Shown in pieces: positions 34,606 through 43,148 of a stretch of DNA of 64,000 nt. Made by a program: the position numbers and the translations under genes. Numbering within the stretch: position 1 is the first letter of the stretch; each line of letters opens with the position of its first letter. Location: the NCBI RefSeq assembly GCF_024345975.1, contig NZ_JAGQCD010000002.1:1-64000 (forward strand), written 5' to 3'. The notes under the pieces are model-generated. The model was not told where the DNA came from, did no database searches, and worked only from the letters and a program-made list of their open reading frames with translations. Origin of the DNA: Cyanobium sp. Cruz-8D1. GTDB taxonomy: Bacteria; Cyanobacteriota; Cyanobacteriia; PCC-6307; Cyanobiaceae.

Positions 34606-34635
34606 GGCTGTGCTGGCGAACGACACCGCCGTCAA

Positions 34636-34721
34636 GCCCCGGCGCCGCCTGCGCCGCGCAAGGGGCGCGGAGCGCAGCGCAGCGACTCGCGTCAGCCCTT
34701 GCGCGGTGCGCAAGCCGGGGC
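34636..34721. repeat. Large inverted repeat / hairpin, ~86 bp
   Basis: Two nested perfect arms: GCCCCGGC (34636-34643) pairs with GCCGGGGC (34714-34721), and CCGCGCAAGGG (34654-34664) pairs with CCCTTGCGCGG (34696-34706), with a ~31-nt G+C-rich loop. It lies just upstream of the start of the 70-aa leftward gene, so it could be its leader structure, a terminator-like element, or a small repetitive element. Confidence 0.55.
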
Positions 34722-35473
34722 AGGCCGGGTGGCGTGATCGCCAGCGCCATGGACCCAGAACCCATCAAATCGTCAGCCTCAGACGCAAGACCAGTTAGGT
34801 GTGCCGTACTGCCCCCAGTCGGACGAACAATGCAGCCAACGCATAAAAATGACGGCCCAGAGAGACAGACTCAGCCTTCACCGCAACTGAGTGGACACAT
34901 CTTGGATCGTCACACTATCTCAGTGTTGGTCTAGCGAGATTTTTTCAAGACCTATTGCGCCGCAAGGGATCTCAAGAATTCAGGATATTTTGGGTTACAC
35001 GGGCCCGTAGTGCGCAGCCGGAAGAACTCGTGCACGGGACATTCACAACGCGCGAGTCTAAGCACCACGGCCAAATTTTCGCAACATTTCACAACGTTCG
35101 GCGCTTTGCCACCACCCCTGGTGGTATCGCCGCCTTGCACACCCCATCGGTGCTGCCAAACTGATTGGACCCCCGACAGGGACTGGCTCGGCTCGGTCTT
35201 CCGGGCAGGGAGCTCTGGGTCTTTCCAAAAGGAAAGGCCCAGGGGCTTCTACCTCCCTGAGCCTCCCCTTGAAGGGCGCTCCTTCGTCAAGAGCTGCTTC
35301 ATGCTGACTCATCAAAAGCCGGACAGCGAGTCCGGCGTTCACAACTCGTCAATGGCCTACGGCGCCTTGACAGTTCCTGCATCGAGCTTCTCGATGCATT
35401 CCATCGCTGGTTTGGAAGGCAGCCTCTGCTCTTCTGTACAGCACTTGACCGCTCCGGCATGGGGGTGGCGGTG
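34722..35473. other. ~750-bp non-coding stretch with hairpins and short repeats
   Basis: No convincing gene. 34780-34950 is more A+T-rich than its surroundings. TTCACAAC occurs at about 35040, 35088 and 35338. A G+C-rich hairpin lies at 35215-35242, and a second perfect 7-bp stem (GCCGGAC/GTCCGGC, 5-nt loop) at 35318-35336. It precedes the gene at 35474 and may hold its promoter and leader. Confidence 0.45.
35215..35242 (+). other. Strong 12-bp stem-loop in intergenic DNA
   Basis: CTGGGTCTTTCC and GGAAAGGCCCAG pair over 12 positions (one G-U) around an AAAA loop. No U-tract follows on the plus strand, so it does not look like a simple intrinsic terminator. A structured leader or small RNA is possible. 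Confidence 0.45.
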
Positions 35474-36013
35474 ATGCCTGCGCCCCAGCCGACCCGCTGT
35501 TACCTGTACAAAATCGAGGCATTCGGCGTCTCAGCTACGGGTGATCCCTATGCCGATGTGACGCTGATCCATCCTCAGGGGAAGACTCTCTCTGCTCAGG
35601 CCTACCGCAGTTGCTTTGGCGACCTCGATCAGCTCCCTGCCTTCGTGGGGTCTGAGGTGAGCCTGCAGGTGACACCCTCGGGTCTACAGCTCAGTCCCTT
35701 GGCAGAGCAGGCACTGCCTGGCCTGGAGGGCTCAGTCGATCCGGCGCCTGACCAAGGCCTGACAGCGGAACGACCGATCTTCAATTCCGATTGCGCGTTC
35801 TTTCCCCCCGAGGCAGACCCTGCCGAGCCGCCTCCCACCCCAGGCAGCTCCACAATCCCAACCGTGCAGGAAGTCGCCGCGACTGTGGCCCGCCTGGCCA
35901 GGGACTTTGAGCTGCCCACCGTCATGTGGGTCCACCTGCCGATTCGGCATGACCGCTTCTCGGATCAGCAGCGGTGCCCCCAGAGGCACCACGCGCCCCC
36001 TGAGGCCTGGTGA
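35474..36013 (+). CDS. Unknown phage/island protein, 179 aa
   Basis: The ATG at 35474 gives MPAPQPTRCYLYKI; an in-frame ATG at 35459 is also possible. The first ~80 residues look like a small beta domain (ADVTLIHPQGKTLSAQAYR, EVSLQVTPSGLQLSPL). The centre is acidic and Pro-rich and the C-terminus ends with charged residues. No motif. It converges on the Rad52-like gene, 26 nt from its stop. Confidence 0.55.
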   Translation: MPAPQPTRCYLYKIEAFGVSATGDPYADVTLIHPQGKTLSAQAYRSCFGDLDQLPAFVGSEVSLQVTPSGLQLSPLAEQALPGLEGSVDPAPDQGLTAERPIFNSDCAFFPPEADPAEPPPTPGSSTIPTVQEVAATVARLARDFELPTVMWVHLPIRHDRFSDQQRCPQRHHAPPEAW

Positions 36014-36039
36014 GCTGATGCAACCGCGCCGACTGCGGA

Positions 36040-37032
36040 CTACGCCGCCACCTGCTGCTGCACCAGGTAGGCCTCAATCCAGTCGTGGTGGCACCTCTGG
36101 TTGATCCGATCAGCGATGGTCACCGCTTCTTCTGGCACCTGGAACCGCTTGCGGAAAGCCCGGGTCAGGCTCTCCAGCTGGGGCCGGGGCAGGGCCCGCA
36201 GGCTGCTGTGGAGGTGCTGGATGGTCTGGGCATCCAGGGCCGCCTGGCCGGGGTCGGCGGGGGCCTGGGGATGTGAGGCCGAAGCCGTGGCCTGAGGGCG
36301 GCCTTGGGCCAGGGATGCAGTGGCGGAAGAGGGTGTGCCTGCCGCCGGTCGGCCCACTGGTGGCTGCTGCCCGCCTGGCCGCTGGGGCCCATCACCTTGG
36401 CTCCCGGCGCTGCTGACCTGCCGCTGCGCCTTGTCGTAGAGGGCGAGGCCAAACGGGTTTCCGAAGGTCATCAGCGCTCGCTTCATGGCGTCGGTCTCGG
36501 CCTCCTTGAGGGCAGACTCATGGGCCTGCCCCAGGTCCACGTCGATGCCGTGACCGGCGCCGCTGCCCTCACGGACCAGAGGGGGCAGCCCACCGGCGGT
36601 GACGGTGACGCGCACGCGAGCGGTGTAGGTGACGCCCCAGCCGGGCTTCTGGTCCCGGCCGATCGCGCGTTCGGCCTGGGCGACGCAGCGGACGGCGATG
36701 GTCTGGCGCTGCCAGCCATCGAAACCAAAGATGCGGTTGGCCTCGGCGATCACCTGCCACCCCTCCAGGTAGCTCACGCGGCTGCGGCCCTGCTCCCTCT
36801 GGCGGACGTTGGCCCGATCGAGCGGGGCGGAAAGAGCGGCGAGCTGCTCGGGGGAGAAGCCGGCAGGCGGAGCCTGGGGGGCTTCCGGTGCCGAGGTGGG
36901 CGCTGGAGCCTCCACGGCGCGATCGACGGAGCGGATCAGCTCCAGAGCCGAGGGCGGCCTCTGGACAGGACGAGGAGCAGCAGGGCTGCTGGTGGTACTG
37001 GCCCCGTTGGTGGAAGGAGCGGCGACGGTCAT
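36040..37032 (-). CDS. Rad52/Rad22-type single-strand annealing protein, 330 aa
   Basis: Residues ~58-205 match the Rad52/22 core: FSPEQLAALSAPLD, then VSYLEGWQVIAEANRIFGFDGW, VTYTARVRVTVTAGG, and a C-terminal QAHESALKEAETDAMKRAL. A Pro/Ala-rich N-terminus and a disordered linker surround it, and a small C-terminal helical domain follows. Such proteins anneal complementary ssDNA during phage recombination. The ATG at 37032 is chosen because upstream in-frame sequence looks non-coding. It is 83 nt downstream of the Gp157-like gene on the same strand, a usual phage early-gene pairing. Confidence 0.85.
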   Translation of the reverse strand: MTVAAPSTNGASTTSSPAAPRPVQRPPSALELIRSVDRAVEAPAPTSAPEAPQAPPAGFSPEQLAALSAPLDRANVRQREQGRSRVSYLEGWQVIAEANRIFGFDGWQRQTIAVRCVAQAERAIGRDQKPGWGVTYTARVRVTVTAGGLPPLVREGSGAGHGIDVDLGQAHESALKEAETDAMKRALMTFGNPFGLALYDKAQRQVSSAGSQGDGPQRPGGQQPPVGRPAAGTPSSATASLAQGRPQATASASHPQAPADPGQAALDAQTIQHLHSSLRALPRPQLESLTRAFRKRFQVPEEAVTIADRINQRCHHDWIEAYLVQQQVAA

Positions 37033-37115
37033 GACGGTGGACGCAATGGTGTGAGGAGGAAGGAGAAGGGGCCCGGCTGCACCACCGGAACCCCACATGC
37101 GGGGGGCTATGGCCG

Positions 37116-37739
37116 TCAGTGGATGCGCCAGGAGCGGCGGGAGATCAGCTGGGCGCCGGTAATCTGCTGGCCTGCCTTGAGAGCCGCCTTGATGGCGGTC
37201 TTGTCGGCCGAGAAGTTGGTTTTGACGCAGAGCCACTCGGGATCGAGCAGGGCCTCGTTCTCGATCTCGACCGCCTGCGACTTGCGGCTGCTGAGCTCGT
37301 GGTTAGGGAACGAGAAGCGGGTGGCCCTGGGCTGCAGCCGCGTGAGGACCAGGACCAGGGAGTCCTCCAGGGCATCGGCTCGGCCTGCATCGGAGCGGGC
37401 CAGATCGCTGAGGCGTTTGGCCTGCTGCTGGCGGTAGGCGGCCTGGCCGCGCAGGTGCTCGATCACCCAGCAGGTCGCATCGGCCTTGGCTGAGAGGGCC
37501 TGCTTGTTGCCTTCTTCTGCAAGCAGGGCGGCCTCCAGCTCTGCGAGAGCCAGGGCGCGCTGCTCAGGGTCATCCGTTTCCAGCTGCTCGGCCAGCTGGC
37601 CGATCGCGGTGGTGAGCTCCTGGGACTCGATGCCCAGCTGCCAGAGGGAACCGGAGCGCTGGAGGGAGCAGGCAGGACCAGAGGCTTCCGGGGCCGAAGC
37701 AGGGGCGGCAGCGGAGGGGATGGGAGTGAGAACGGCCAT
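37116..37739 (-). CDS. Siphovirus Gp157-like protein, 207 aa
   Basis: After an Ala/Pro-rich N-terminus, a long helical region (~40-130, QLAEQLETDDPEQRALALAE ... AYRQQQAKRLSDLARSDAGR) is followed by a small beta domain and the C-terminal KTAIKAALKAGQQITGAQLI typical of phage Gp157 (PF05565-type) proteins. These are linked with phage recombination and resistance to host nucleases. Located upstream of the annealing-protein gene in the same direction. The ATG at 37739 is chosen over an upstream in-frame ATG. Confidence 0.78.
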   Translation of the reverse strand: MAVLTPIPSAAAPASAPEASGPACSLQRSGSLWQLGIESQELTTAIGQLAEQLETDDPEQRALALAELEAALLAEEGNKQALSAKADATCWVIEHLRGQAAYRQQQAKRLSDLARSDAGRADALEDSLVLVLTRLQPRATRFSFPNHELSSRKSQAVEIENEALLDPEWLCVKTNFSADKTAIKAALKAGQQITGAQLISRRSWRIH

Positions 37740-37807
37740 GACGGTGAGAGGAGAGACAGGGAATGGAGAGGAGGCGCGACAGAACGCCAAAGGCTTGTGG
37801 TGACTGA

Positions 37808-38305
37808 TCAGGAGCGGGGAACACCAGCCGGAACGGCCCAGAGCCCGGCCGACGTGCTGACCTCGGCCACTGAGATCGGCACCGGCGAACGGGAAGCCAT
37901 CCGGCGGGCCTGCTGCACGAGCGAGGCGGTGCCAACGCCACCGGGGAACGCCACCACCAGCACCGAGGCGATCGAGACCGGGGAGGTGTGGGCCACGGCC
38001 TGGGCAATGGCCTGCTCGAGCAGCTCCCGATTACGGATCGGCCCAGCCGCCCGGCCATGCCGCTCCCACCGGGCCGGCATCACCACGGAGGACCAGCCCA
38101 GCTGGTGGGCAGCGCGGCCAATAGCGGCATCGGCACCACGGGCCCCGCCATGGAGCAGCAGATGCACCAGCCGGCCGCCACTGCGGGCGAGCAGCTCAGC
38201 AGCCACGCGCTGATGAGGCCAGGCCAGATCACGGCCGCCCCCGGCCGCGATCACCAGCGAGCGGGCCGGAACGATCTCCGGCCGCGATTGAATACATAAA
38301 GCCAT
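37808..38305 (-). CDS. SLOG-superfamily protein (DUF2493/YspA-like), 165 aa
   Basis: A Rossmann-like SLOG fold is visible. The first strand and loop read VIAAGGGRD near residue 20, a conserved HGGARGADAAIGRAA near 53-67, then PARWERHGRAAGPIRNRELL, and a final VLVVAFPGGVGTASLV. This is the DUF2493 pattern common in phages and thought to bind nucleotide-like ligands. An in-frame ATG at 38329 is possible; 38305 is preferred. It heads the leftward Gp157-Rad52 group, with 68 nt to the next gene. Confidence 0.78.
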   Translation of the reverse strand: MALCIQSRPEIVPARSLVIAAGGGRDLAWPHQRVAAELLARSGGRLVHLLLHGGARGADAAIGRAAHQLGWSSVVMPARWERHGRAAGPIRNRELLEQAIAQAVAHTSPVSIASVLVVAFPGGVGTASLVQQARRMASRSPVPISVAEVSTSAGLWAVPAGVPRS

Positions 38306-39094
38306 GGATTCAGTTGCCAGAAAGGACAACTGATCGGGGCATCACAACCGCTTAGGAATACGCAGCTGTGATGGCGAGACCAGGGATTAGGTTGCCGCCG
38401 GCGATGGGCTCTGGGCCTTTGGCGCAGCCCTTATTCTACCAGTACAAACACACTCTCTGGCGGGCAGAGCGACTGCCGGGCAATGGATCTGCCCAAAGCA
38501 AAGGCATTCGCTGGCGGCCTTGGAAACTGATCAGCAAGACCGCCAGATTCAGCCCTGTATGCCCAGCTGGCCGCGCAGCCGCGCGAGGAGGCCTGGGGCC
38601 CACCTCTGCCCCCATCGATGCGGGCGAATGCCAAGCCACCGCAGCCGCGGGGGAGGAGCCATGCCCACCACCTCACCACCGGCCCCGGAGCGGAGGGCGG
38701 CGGCGGCTGGCCGATGCACGCCACGGCGCAGCCGTGGCACGCTGAAGGACGGCCGTCGCCGACCGGACGCACTGCTGAAACCGCGGGGGGGGGTCAGACG
38801 TTGGATAACTCAGCCCGCCAATCTCTGGGGTGCTCTGGATTCAACTTTCAGATCTTGCTTGTACCTCGCGGTCTTTGCGAAGGATTGCCAAGGGCAGAGG
38901 AATACTTGGCTTGCGTAAAGAGAACGCCCTTCACAGAGCAGCCCACGCCCCTTCGCCTTACGTCCGCCGGCTCCAACTTGCGCCTTCTCACAACAGGGGA
39001 GAAGGCCAAAACCTTCTCACAGACCTTCTCACATCCAAGCCTGAAGGAATGTGAGACTCATTGCGTCACATGCGGTCCGGCCAATCAATCGAGA
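38306..39094. other. ~790-bp non-coding region at the edge of the phage recombination genes
   Basis: No supported gene; open frames here are Arg/Pro/Gly-rich shadows. The segment presumably holds the leftward promoter for the SLOG-Gp157-Rad52 group. Near its right end, CCTTCTCACA-type words recur at about 38984, 39010 and 39023, just before the tRNA fragment. A related stretch precedes the second tRNA fragment, so these may be integrase arm sites. Confidence 0.45.
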
Positions 39095-39140
39095 AGCTTC
39101 CCAAGCTGAACGTCGCCGGTTCGAGTCCGGTCACCCGCTT
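39095..39140 (+). other. Decayed tRNA-Gly(CCC) 3' end: probable att site 1
   Basis: Reads as a tRNA from the anticodon stem to the acceptor end: TTCCCAA loop (anticodon CCC), a T-arm GCCGG-TTCGAGT-CCGGT, and acceptor CACCCGC plus a T discriminator. No D-arm or 5' acceptor half lies upstream. Such 3' fragments are left when a tyrosine integrase inserts an element at a tRNA gene. A near-identical fragment is at 43353-43400. Confidence 0.72.
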
Positions 39141-39487
39141 TTAGTCCAGGGCCGAAAATGTTGTCGCTCAAGCGATCGGCTCGCTTGGCACTCGCTGGCG
39201 GCATGCCAGAGGTTGACTGGGGGTGAAAGGTGATAGTAACGACTGGTTCAACCTTCTCACCGTGCTTCTCCCTGCTGGGTCGTTTCATTGTCTGAGCTGA
39301 ACTTCCACCCGTGTGGAGTCAGCTGAGTCTCGATGCCTCAGCAGGATCGACGGAGATCATCAGCTCCACTGCCCAGCAGTTTCCGTGTTGACCGTCCTTG
39401 ATCGGTCCGGAGCACCGCACAGGATCGACCGAACCCGAGACCTGACAAGCGACCTAAAATCCTGACTTGACCTGGTCTGACCCGCTG

Positions 39488-40048
39488 ATGGTGCACCGCG
39501 TGCTGAGCGAGACCGCCGTAAGCATCTCGGAACACAAGAAAAACCCCATGGCCACCGTGGCGGCCGGTGAAGGGATGGCGGTCGCGGTGCTCAACCGCAA
39601 CGAGCCGGCCTTCTACTGCGTTCCGGCCCGGGCCTACGAGGAGTTGATGGATCTCGTGGACGACCTGGAGCTGGGCCGCATTGCCGATGCCCGGCTGGCG
39701 GATGGGCAGGAGCCGCTGCGGGTCAGCCTCGATGCCCTGCGAGCTGGCCTTTCATCCCGAGGCCCTGCGGGAATGGCAGACCTTGACCGCAGGGATTCGG
39801 GAGCAGTTCATGAACAAGCTGGCCGAACGGCTGATCGAACCGCGGATTCCCGCCAGCAAGCTGCGGGGCTCCAGTCATCGCTACAAAATCAAGCTCCGCG
39901 CCGCCGGTTTCCGTTTGGTCTACGACGTGCGGGATCGCGATGTGCTGGTGCTTGTTGTGGCCGTGGGCAAGCGGAAGCGCAAGGCTGGCTATCGCCAGGC
40001 CGATCAGCGCTGAAGCCCATGCCCCATGGCCGACTCCAAGCCCTCTGA
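39488..40048 (+). CDS. RelB/StbD-type antitoxin with run-on reading frame
   Basis: The ATG at 39488 starts a typical Phd/YefM-like antitoxin: VLSETAVSISEHKKNPM, VAVLNRNEPAFYCVPARAYE and LMDLVDDLELGRI over ~80 residues, ending normally in VSLDAL. Here the frame does not stop near the toxin start at 39732. It stays open through the whole toxin gene to 40048, adding ~105 residues of Arg/Ala/Gly-rich, probably meaningless sequence. Either the stop was lost (or a frameshift removed it) or the antitoxin is translated as a long fusion. The antitoxin should bind the RelE-like toxin and repress the operon. Confidence 0.68.
   Translation: MVHRVLSETAVSISEHKKNPMATVAAGEGMAVAVLNRNEPAFYCVPARAYEELMDLVDDLELGRIADARLADGQEPLRVSLDALRAGLSSRGPAGMADLDRRDSGAVHEQAGRTADRTADSRQQAAGLQSSLQNQAPRRRFPFGLRRAGSRCAGACCGRGQAEAQGWLSPGRSALKPMPHGRLQAL
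39732..40013 (+). CDS. RelE-type toxin, 93 aa
   Basis: The ATG at 39732 gives MPCELAFHPEALREWQTL, the usual RelE start, followed by FMNKLAERLIEPRIPASKLRG, YKIKLRAAGFRLVYDVRD and VLVLVVAVGKRKR. The conserved basic and aromatic residues of ribosome-dependent mRNA interferases are present, so it is probably intact. It lies wholly inside the open antitoxin frame, in another frame, and ends 12 nt before the TOTE primase-helicase gene. Confidence 0.8.
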   Translation: MPCELAFHPEALREWQTLTAGIREQFMNKLAERLIEPRIPASKLRGSSHRYKIKLRAAGFRLVYDVRDRDVLVLVVAVGKRKRKAGYRQADQR

Positions 40049-42392
40049 GCTGGATGAGCTACGCCAGGAGAACGCCCGACTGATTGCCCTGCTGGAAGCC
40101 CAAGGCATCGCCTGGCGCTCCAGCGGACCTGCCCCATCTGAACCTGCGCCGATTTCACTCCAGGCCCCAGTCAAGGGTCCCGTTTCCACGCAGGAGAAGG
40201 TGGCGCTCTTCCGGCGTCTCTTCCGAGGCCGTGACGACATCTATGCCCTGCGCTGGCAGAGCACCAGCAGCGGGCGATCGGGCTATGCGCCGGCCTGCGC
40301 CCATGAGTGGCGGCCAGGCATCTGCGAAAAGCCGCGGGTGGCCTGCCGCGATTGCCAGCACCGCGAGCTCCTTCCCCTCACTGATGCGGCGATCTACGGC
40401 CATCTGGCCGGTGACCACACCCTCGGCCTCTACCCCCTGCTGGAGAACGACCACTGCCACCTGCTGGCCGTCGACTTTGACGACCAGGACTGGCGTGACG
40501 ACGCCCGAGCCTTTCTGCGCTCGTGTCGGGAGCTGGCGGTGCCCGCAGCGCTGGAGATCTCCCGCTCCGGCGAGGGTGCCCACGTGTGGGTGTTCTTCGA
40601 GGAGGCCGTATCGGCCCGGGAGGCGCGCCAGCTGGGGGCAGCCCTGATCAGTGATACCTGCTCCTCGACACGCCAGCTGGAACTGAGCTCCTATGACCGG
40701 CTGTTTCCCAACCAGGACACCCTGCCGAAGGGCGGCTTTGGCAACCTTATCGCCCTGCCGCTGCAGAAGGAAGCCCGGCAGCGGGGCTGCAGCGTGTTCG
40801 TGGATGACGACCTGCAGCCCTATCCCGACCAGTGGGCCTACCTGGCAACCCTGCAGCGGCTCTCGGTAGCGGGGCTGCAGACCGTGATTCAGAGCGCCAC
40901 CCGCTGCGCCCATCCCCTTGATCTCAGCTTCATCAACGAGGAGGACCTGGCGACCCCATGGAAAGCGCAGCCGCCCAGATCGAAACTCAAGGGACCGTTG
41001 CCCTCCTCACTCGGGCTCACCCTTGCCGATCGGCTCTATGTGGAGCGCTCGGGGTTGCCACAGCCGCTGCTCAATCGCCTGATCCGCCTGGCCGCCTTTG
41101 CCAATCCCGCCTTCTACAAAGCGCAGGCCATGCGGCATTCGGTGTGGGATAAACCGCGAGTGATCGGCTGCGCTGAAAACTTCCCCCAGCACATCGCCCT
41201 GCCGCGTGGCTGCCTGGATCCGGTGCAGGCCCTGCTGCAGGAGCAGGGGATCGGCTGGAAGCTGGTGGATGAACGTCAGAACGGCTCACCCCTGGAGCTG
41301 GTGTTCACAGGCCAACTGCGCGCCGACCAGGAGGCGGCGGTGAAGGAGATGCTCCGCCATGACATCGGCGTGCTGCAGGCGCCAACGGCCTTCGGGAAAA
41401 CGGTGGTAGCGGCAGCGATCCTGGCCCGGCGGGGCGTGAACACCCTGATTCTGGTGCATCGGGCCGAGCTGCTGCGCCAGTGGCAGGAGCGGCTGCAGAC
41501 CTTTTTGACTATCCCGGCGAAGACGATCGGTTCCATCGGGGGGGGCAAGGCCAAGCCATCTGGCCGGCTCGACATTGCTGTGATGCAGTCACTGGTGCGC
41601 AAGGGGGAGGTGAACCCGATGGTGCAGACCTACGGGCAGGTCATCATCGACGAATGCCACCACATCGCCGCGGCCTCCTTTGAAGCGATCCTGCGGCAGG
41701 TGAAGGCCCGCTACGTGCTCGGGCTGTCCGCCACTCTGGTGCGCCGCGACGGTCTGCAGCCGATCCTGTTCATGCAGTGCGGCCCCATACGCCACACCGC
41801 CGATCGGCCCATCGGAGCGCCCCAGACCCTGGAACTGGTGAGCCGCACCCATCAACTCGAAGGGCTGCCCGCCGATCTGCCGATCCAGGAGCTGATGCGC
41901 CGGCTGGTGGAAGACCTACAGCGCACCGAGCGGATCGTGGCCGAGGCCCTCGCCTGCTGGGAAGCGGGCCGCAAACTGCTGCTGCTCAGTGAGCGCACCG
42001 ATCACATCACGGCGATCGCAGCCGCTCTCGCTGAACAGGTGCCGCACCTGTTCCTGCTGCATGGCCGCCTGAGCGCTCGCCAGCGCAGCGCCACCCTGGC
42101 CGCGCTGCAAGCGTTGCCTCCTGATGCACCCCGCATCGTGCTGGCCACCGGGCGTTTGGTGGGTGAAGGCTTCGATCACCCGCCGCTCGACACGCTGCTG
42201 CTGGCCATGCCCGTGTCGTGGAAGGGTACGTTGCAGCAATACGCCGGCCGCCTGCACCGGGAGCAATGCGGCAAGACCACTGTGCGGATCATCGACTGGC
42301 TCGATCTCGGCCATCCGGTGCCGCAACGCATGTGGGAGCGGCGACTGCGGGGCTATCGGGCGATGGGGTATTCGCTGATTTCCAATCCGTGA
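40026..42392 (+). CDS. TOTE-type primase-helicase (AEP primase + SF2 helicase), 788 aa
   Basis: A helical N-terminus leads to an archaeo-eukaryotic primase (AEP) domain of TOTE type (~60-330), with the metal motif LLAVDFDDQDW (Asp150, Asp152) and SGEGAHVW (His186). CAHEW, CEKPRVACRDC upstream may bind zinc. Residues ~430-780 are an SF2 helicase: APTAFGKT (Lys458), DECHH (Asp542), LGLSATLVRRDG, and motif VI QYAGRLHRE. TOTE conflict systems are predicted anti-invader machines. No nuclease domain is fused here. It lies between a RelE-type toxin and VapBC inside a tRNA-flanked 4.3-kb segment. Its end overlaps vapC by 40 nt, convergently. Confidence 0.85.
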   Translation: MADSKPSELDELRQENARLIALLEAQGIAWRSSGPAPSEPAPISLQAPVKGPVSTQEKVALFRRLFRGRDDIYALRWQSTSSGRSGYAPACAHEWRPGICEKPRVACRDCQHRELLPLTDAAIYGHLAGDHTLGLYPLLENDHCHLLAVDFDDQDWRDDARAFLRSCRELAVPAALEISRSGEGAHVWVFFEEAVSAREARQLGAALISDTCSSTRQLELSSYDRLFPNQDTLPKGGFGNLIALPLQKEARQRGCSVFVDDDLQPYPDQWAYLATLQRLSVAGLQTVIQSATRCAHPLDLSFINEEDLATPWKAQPPRSKLKGPLPSSLGLTLADRLYVERSGLPQPLLNRLIRLAAFANPAFYKAQAMRHSVWDKPRVIGCAENFPQHIALPRGCLDPVQALLQEQGIGWKLVDERQNGSPLELVFTGQLRADQEAAVKEMLRHDIGVLQAPTAFGKTVVAAAILARRGVNTLILVHRAELLRQWQERLQTFLTIPAKTIGSIGGGKAKPSGRLDIAVMQSLVRKGEVNPMVQTYGQVIIDECHHIAAASFEAILRQVKARYVLGLSATLVRRDGLQPILFMQCGPIRHTADRPIGAPQTLELVSRTHQLEGLPADLPIQELMRRLVEDLQRTERIVAEALACWEAGRKLLLLSERTDHITAIAAALAEQVPHLFLLHGRLSARQRSATLAALQALPPDAPRIVLATGRLVGEGFDHPPLDTLLLAMPVSWKGTLQQYAGRLHREQCGKTTVRIIDWLDLGHPVPQRMWERRLRGYRAMGYSLISNP

Positions 42393-42823
42393 TCCATGCC
42401 GAGTTCCCGTACCGGCCTCAGGCCCAGGGCGGTGGCGGCTTGCAGCATCCGCCCATCGAAGCTGGCCAGCTGGGTGCAGCGGCTGTGCAGCGCCATAGCC
42501 AGATGCAACGCATCGCCGGCACGGAGGCCGAGGGCCGGATCCTGGAGCAGCTCGGCCGCCTGGCGAAAGCGGTCGCGATCGAGCGAGCGCAGTTCAACAC
42601 CGCCCTGCAGCAGGCGCACGAACTGATCAGCGGCGGCCTGACGGCTCTGTGAGCTGAGACCGTGATGGCGCTGCTTGATCCCCAGGGCACTGTGGGTCTC
42701 GGTGATCAGCCAGTCGCTGCTGACCAGAGGTTCGCGGCACTGCGCAAACCAGTCGAGGGCGTGCGGGCTGCGCTCCTCCGGGGTCAGCAGAGCCACCACC
42801 ACGCTGGTATCGAGATAGATCAT
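42353..42823 (-). CDS. vapC: VapC-type PIN-domain toxin, 156 aa
   Basis: PIN fold with the acidic motifs in place: MIYLDTSVVV (Asp5), a WLITETHSAL Glu, RAGDALHLA (Asp) and the final SFDGRML. These coordinate metal for RNA cleavage. The ATG at 42823 is chosen; an in-frame ATG at 42865 lies inside the antitoxin gene. The MazE/AbrB-like antitoxin gene ends 13 nt upstream. The 3' end overlaps the primase-helicase gene on the other strand. Confidence 0.85.
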   Translation of the reverse strand: MIYLDTSVVVALLTPEERSPHALDWFAQCREPLVSSDWLITETHSALGIKQRHHGLSSQSRQAAADQFVRLLQGGVELRSLDRDRFRQAAELLQDPALGLRAGDALHLAMALHSRCTQLASFDGRMLQAATALGLRPVRELGMDHGLEISEYPIAR

Positions 42824-42836
42824 CGAGCGGTTGTCA

Positions 42837-43148
42837 TCACCAGCGCTCACTGGCGCGGCATTCACCCATCACCGAGGGGGTGAAGGGCATGGTGGCCTGC
42901 AGCTCGCGCAGATCAGCGGCCAGAGCCGCGCGATCCCGCTGGCGGAGGGGTTCGAGGCTCAGCCGGCCGTCGGGGCCAACCACGATCTCGATCGGATCGC
43001 CTTCCCGCAGCCCAGCCTGGAGCAGGCAATCGGCCGGCAGCCGCACGGCCAGGCTGTTGCCCCAGCGGCGGATCGCTTGCTGGAAGTGTCTGCCTGCATC
43101 CGCAGATCTGCCCTGGGGCCTGGATGGAGTCAAGGGGTCACCGGGCAT
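42837..43148 (-). CDS. vapB: VapB-type antitoxin, MazE/AbrB fold, 103 aa
   Basis: Residues ~25-70 carry the swapped-hairpin AbrB DNA-binding domain: IRRWGNSLAVRLPADCLLQAG, EGDPIEIVV, GRLSLEPL. A C-terminal helical part, which should wrap the PIN toxin, follows. The frame is open from an ATG at 43160; 43148 (MPGDPLTPS) is equally possible. It precedes vapC by 13 nt, the standard order. Confidence 0.8.
   Translation of the reverse strand: MPGDPLTPSRPQGRSADAGRHFQQAIRRWGNSLAVRLPADCLLQAGLREGDPIEIVVGPDGRLSLEPLRQRDRAALAADLRELQATMPFTPSVMGECRASERW

Noticed and set aside
34995-35070. tRNA-like start GGGCCCGTAG
   Set aside because: No matching acceptor 3' strand, anticodon arm or T-arm can be folded from it.
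38436-38460. Possible LexA-type box (AGTAC...) before the SLOG gene
   Set aside because: Only one half-site is present; the second half does not match.
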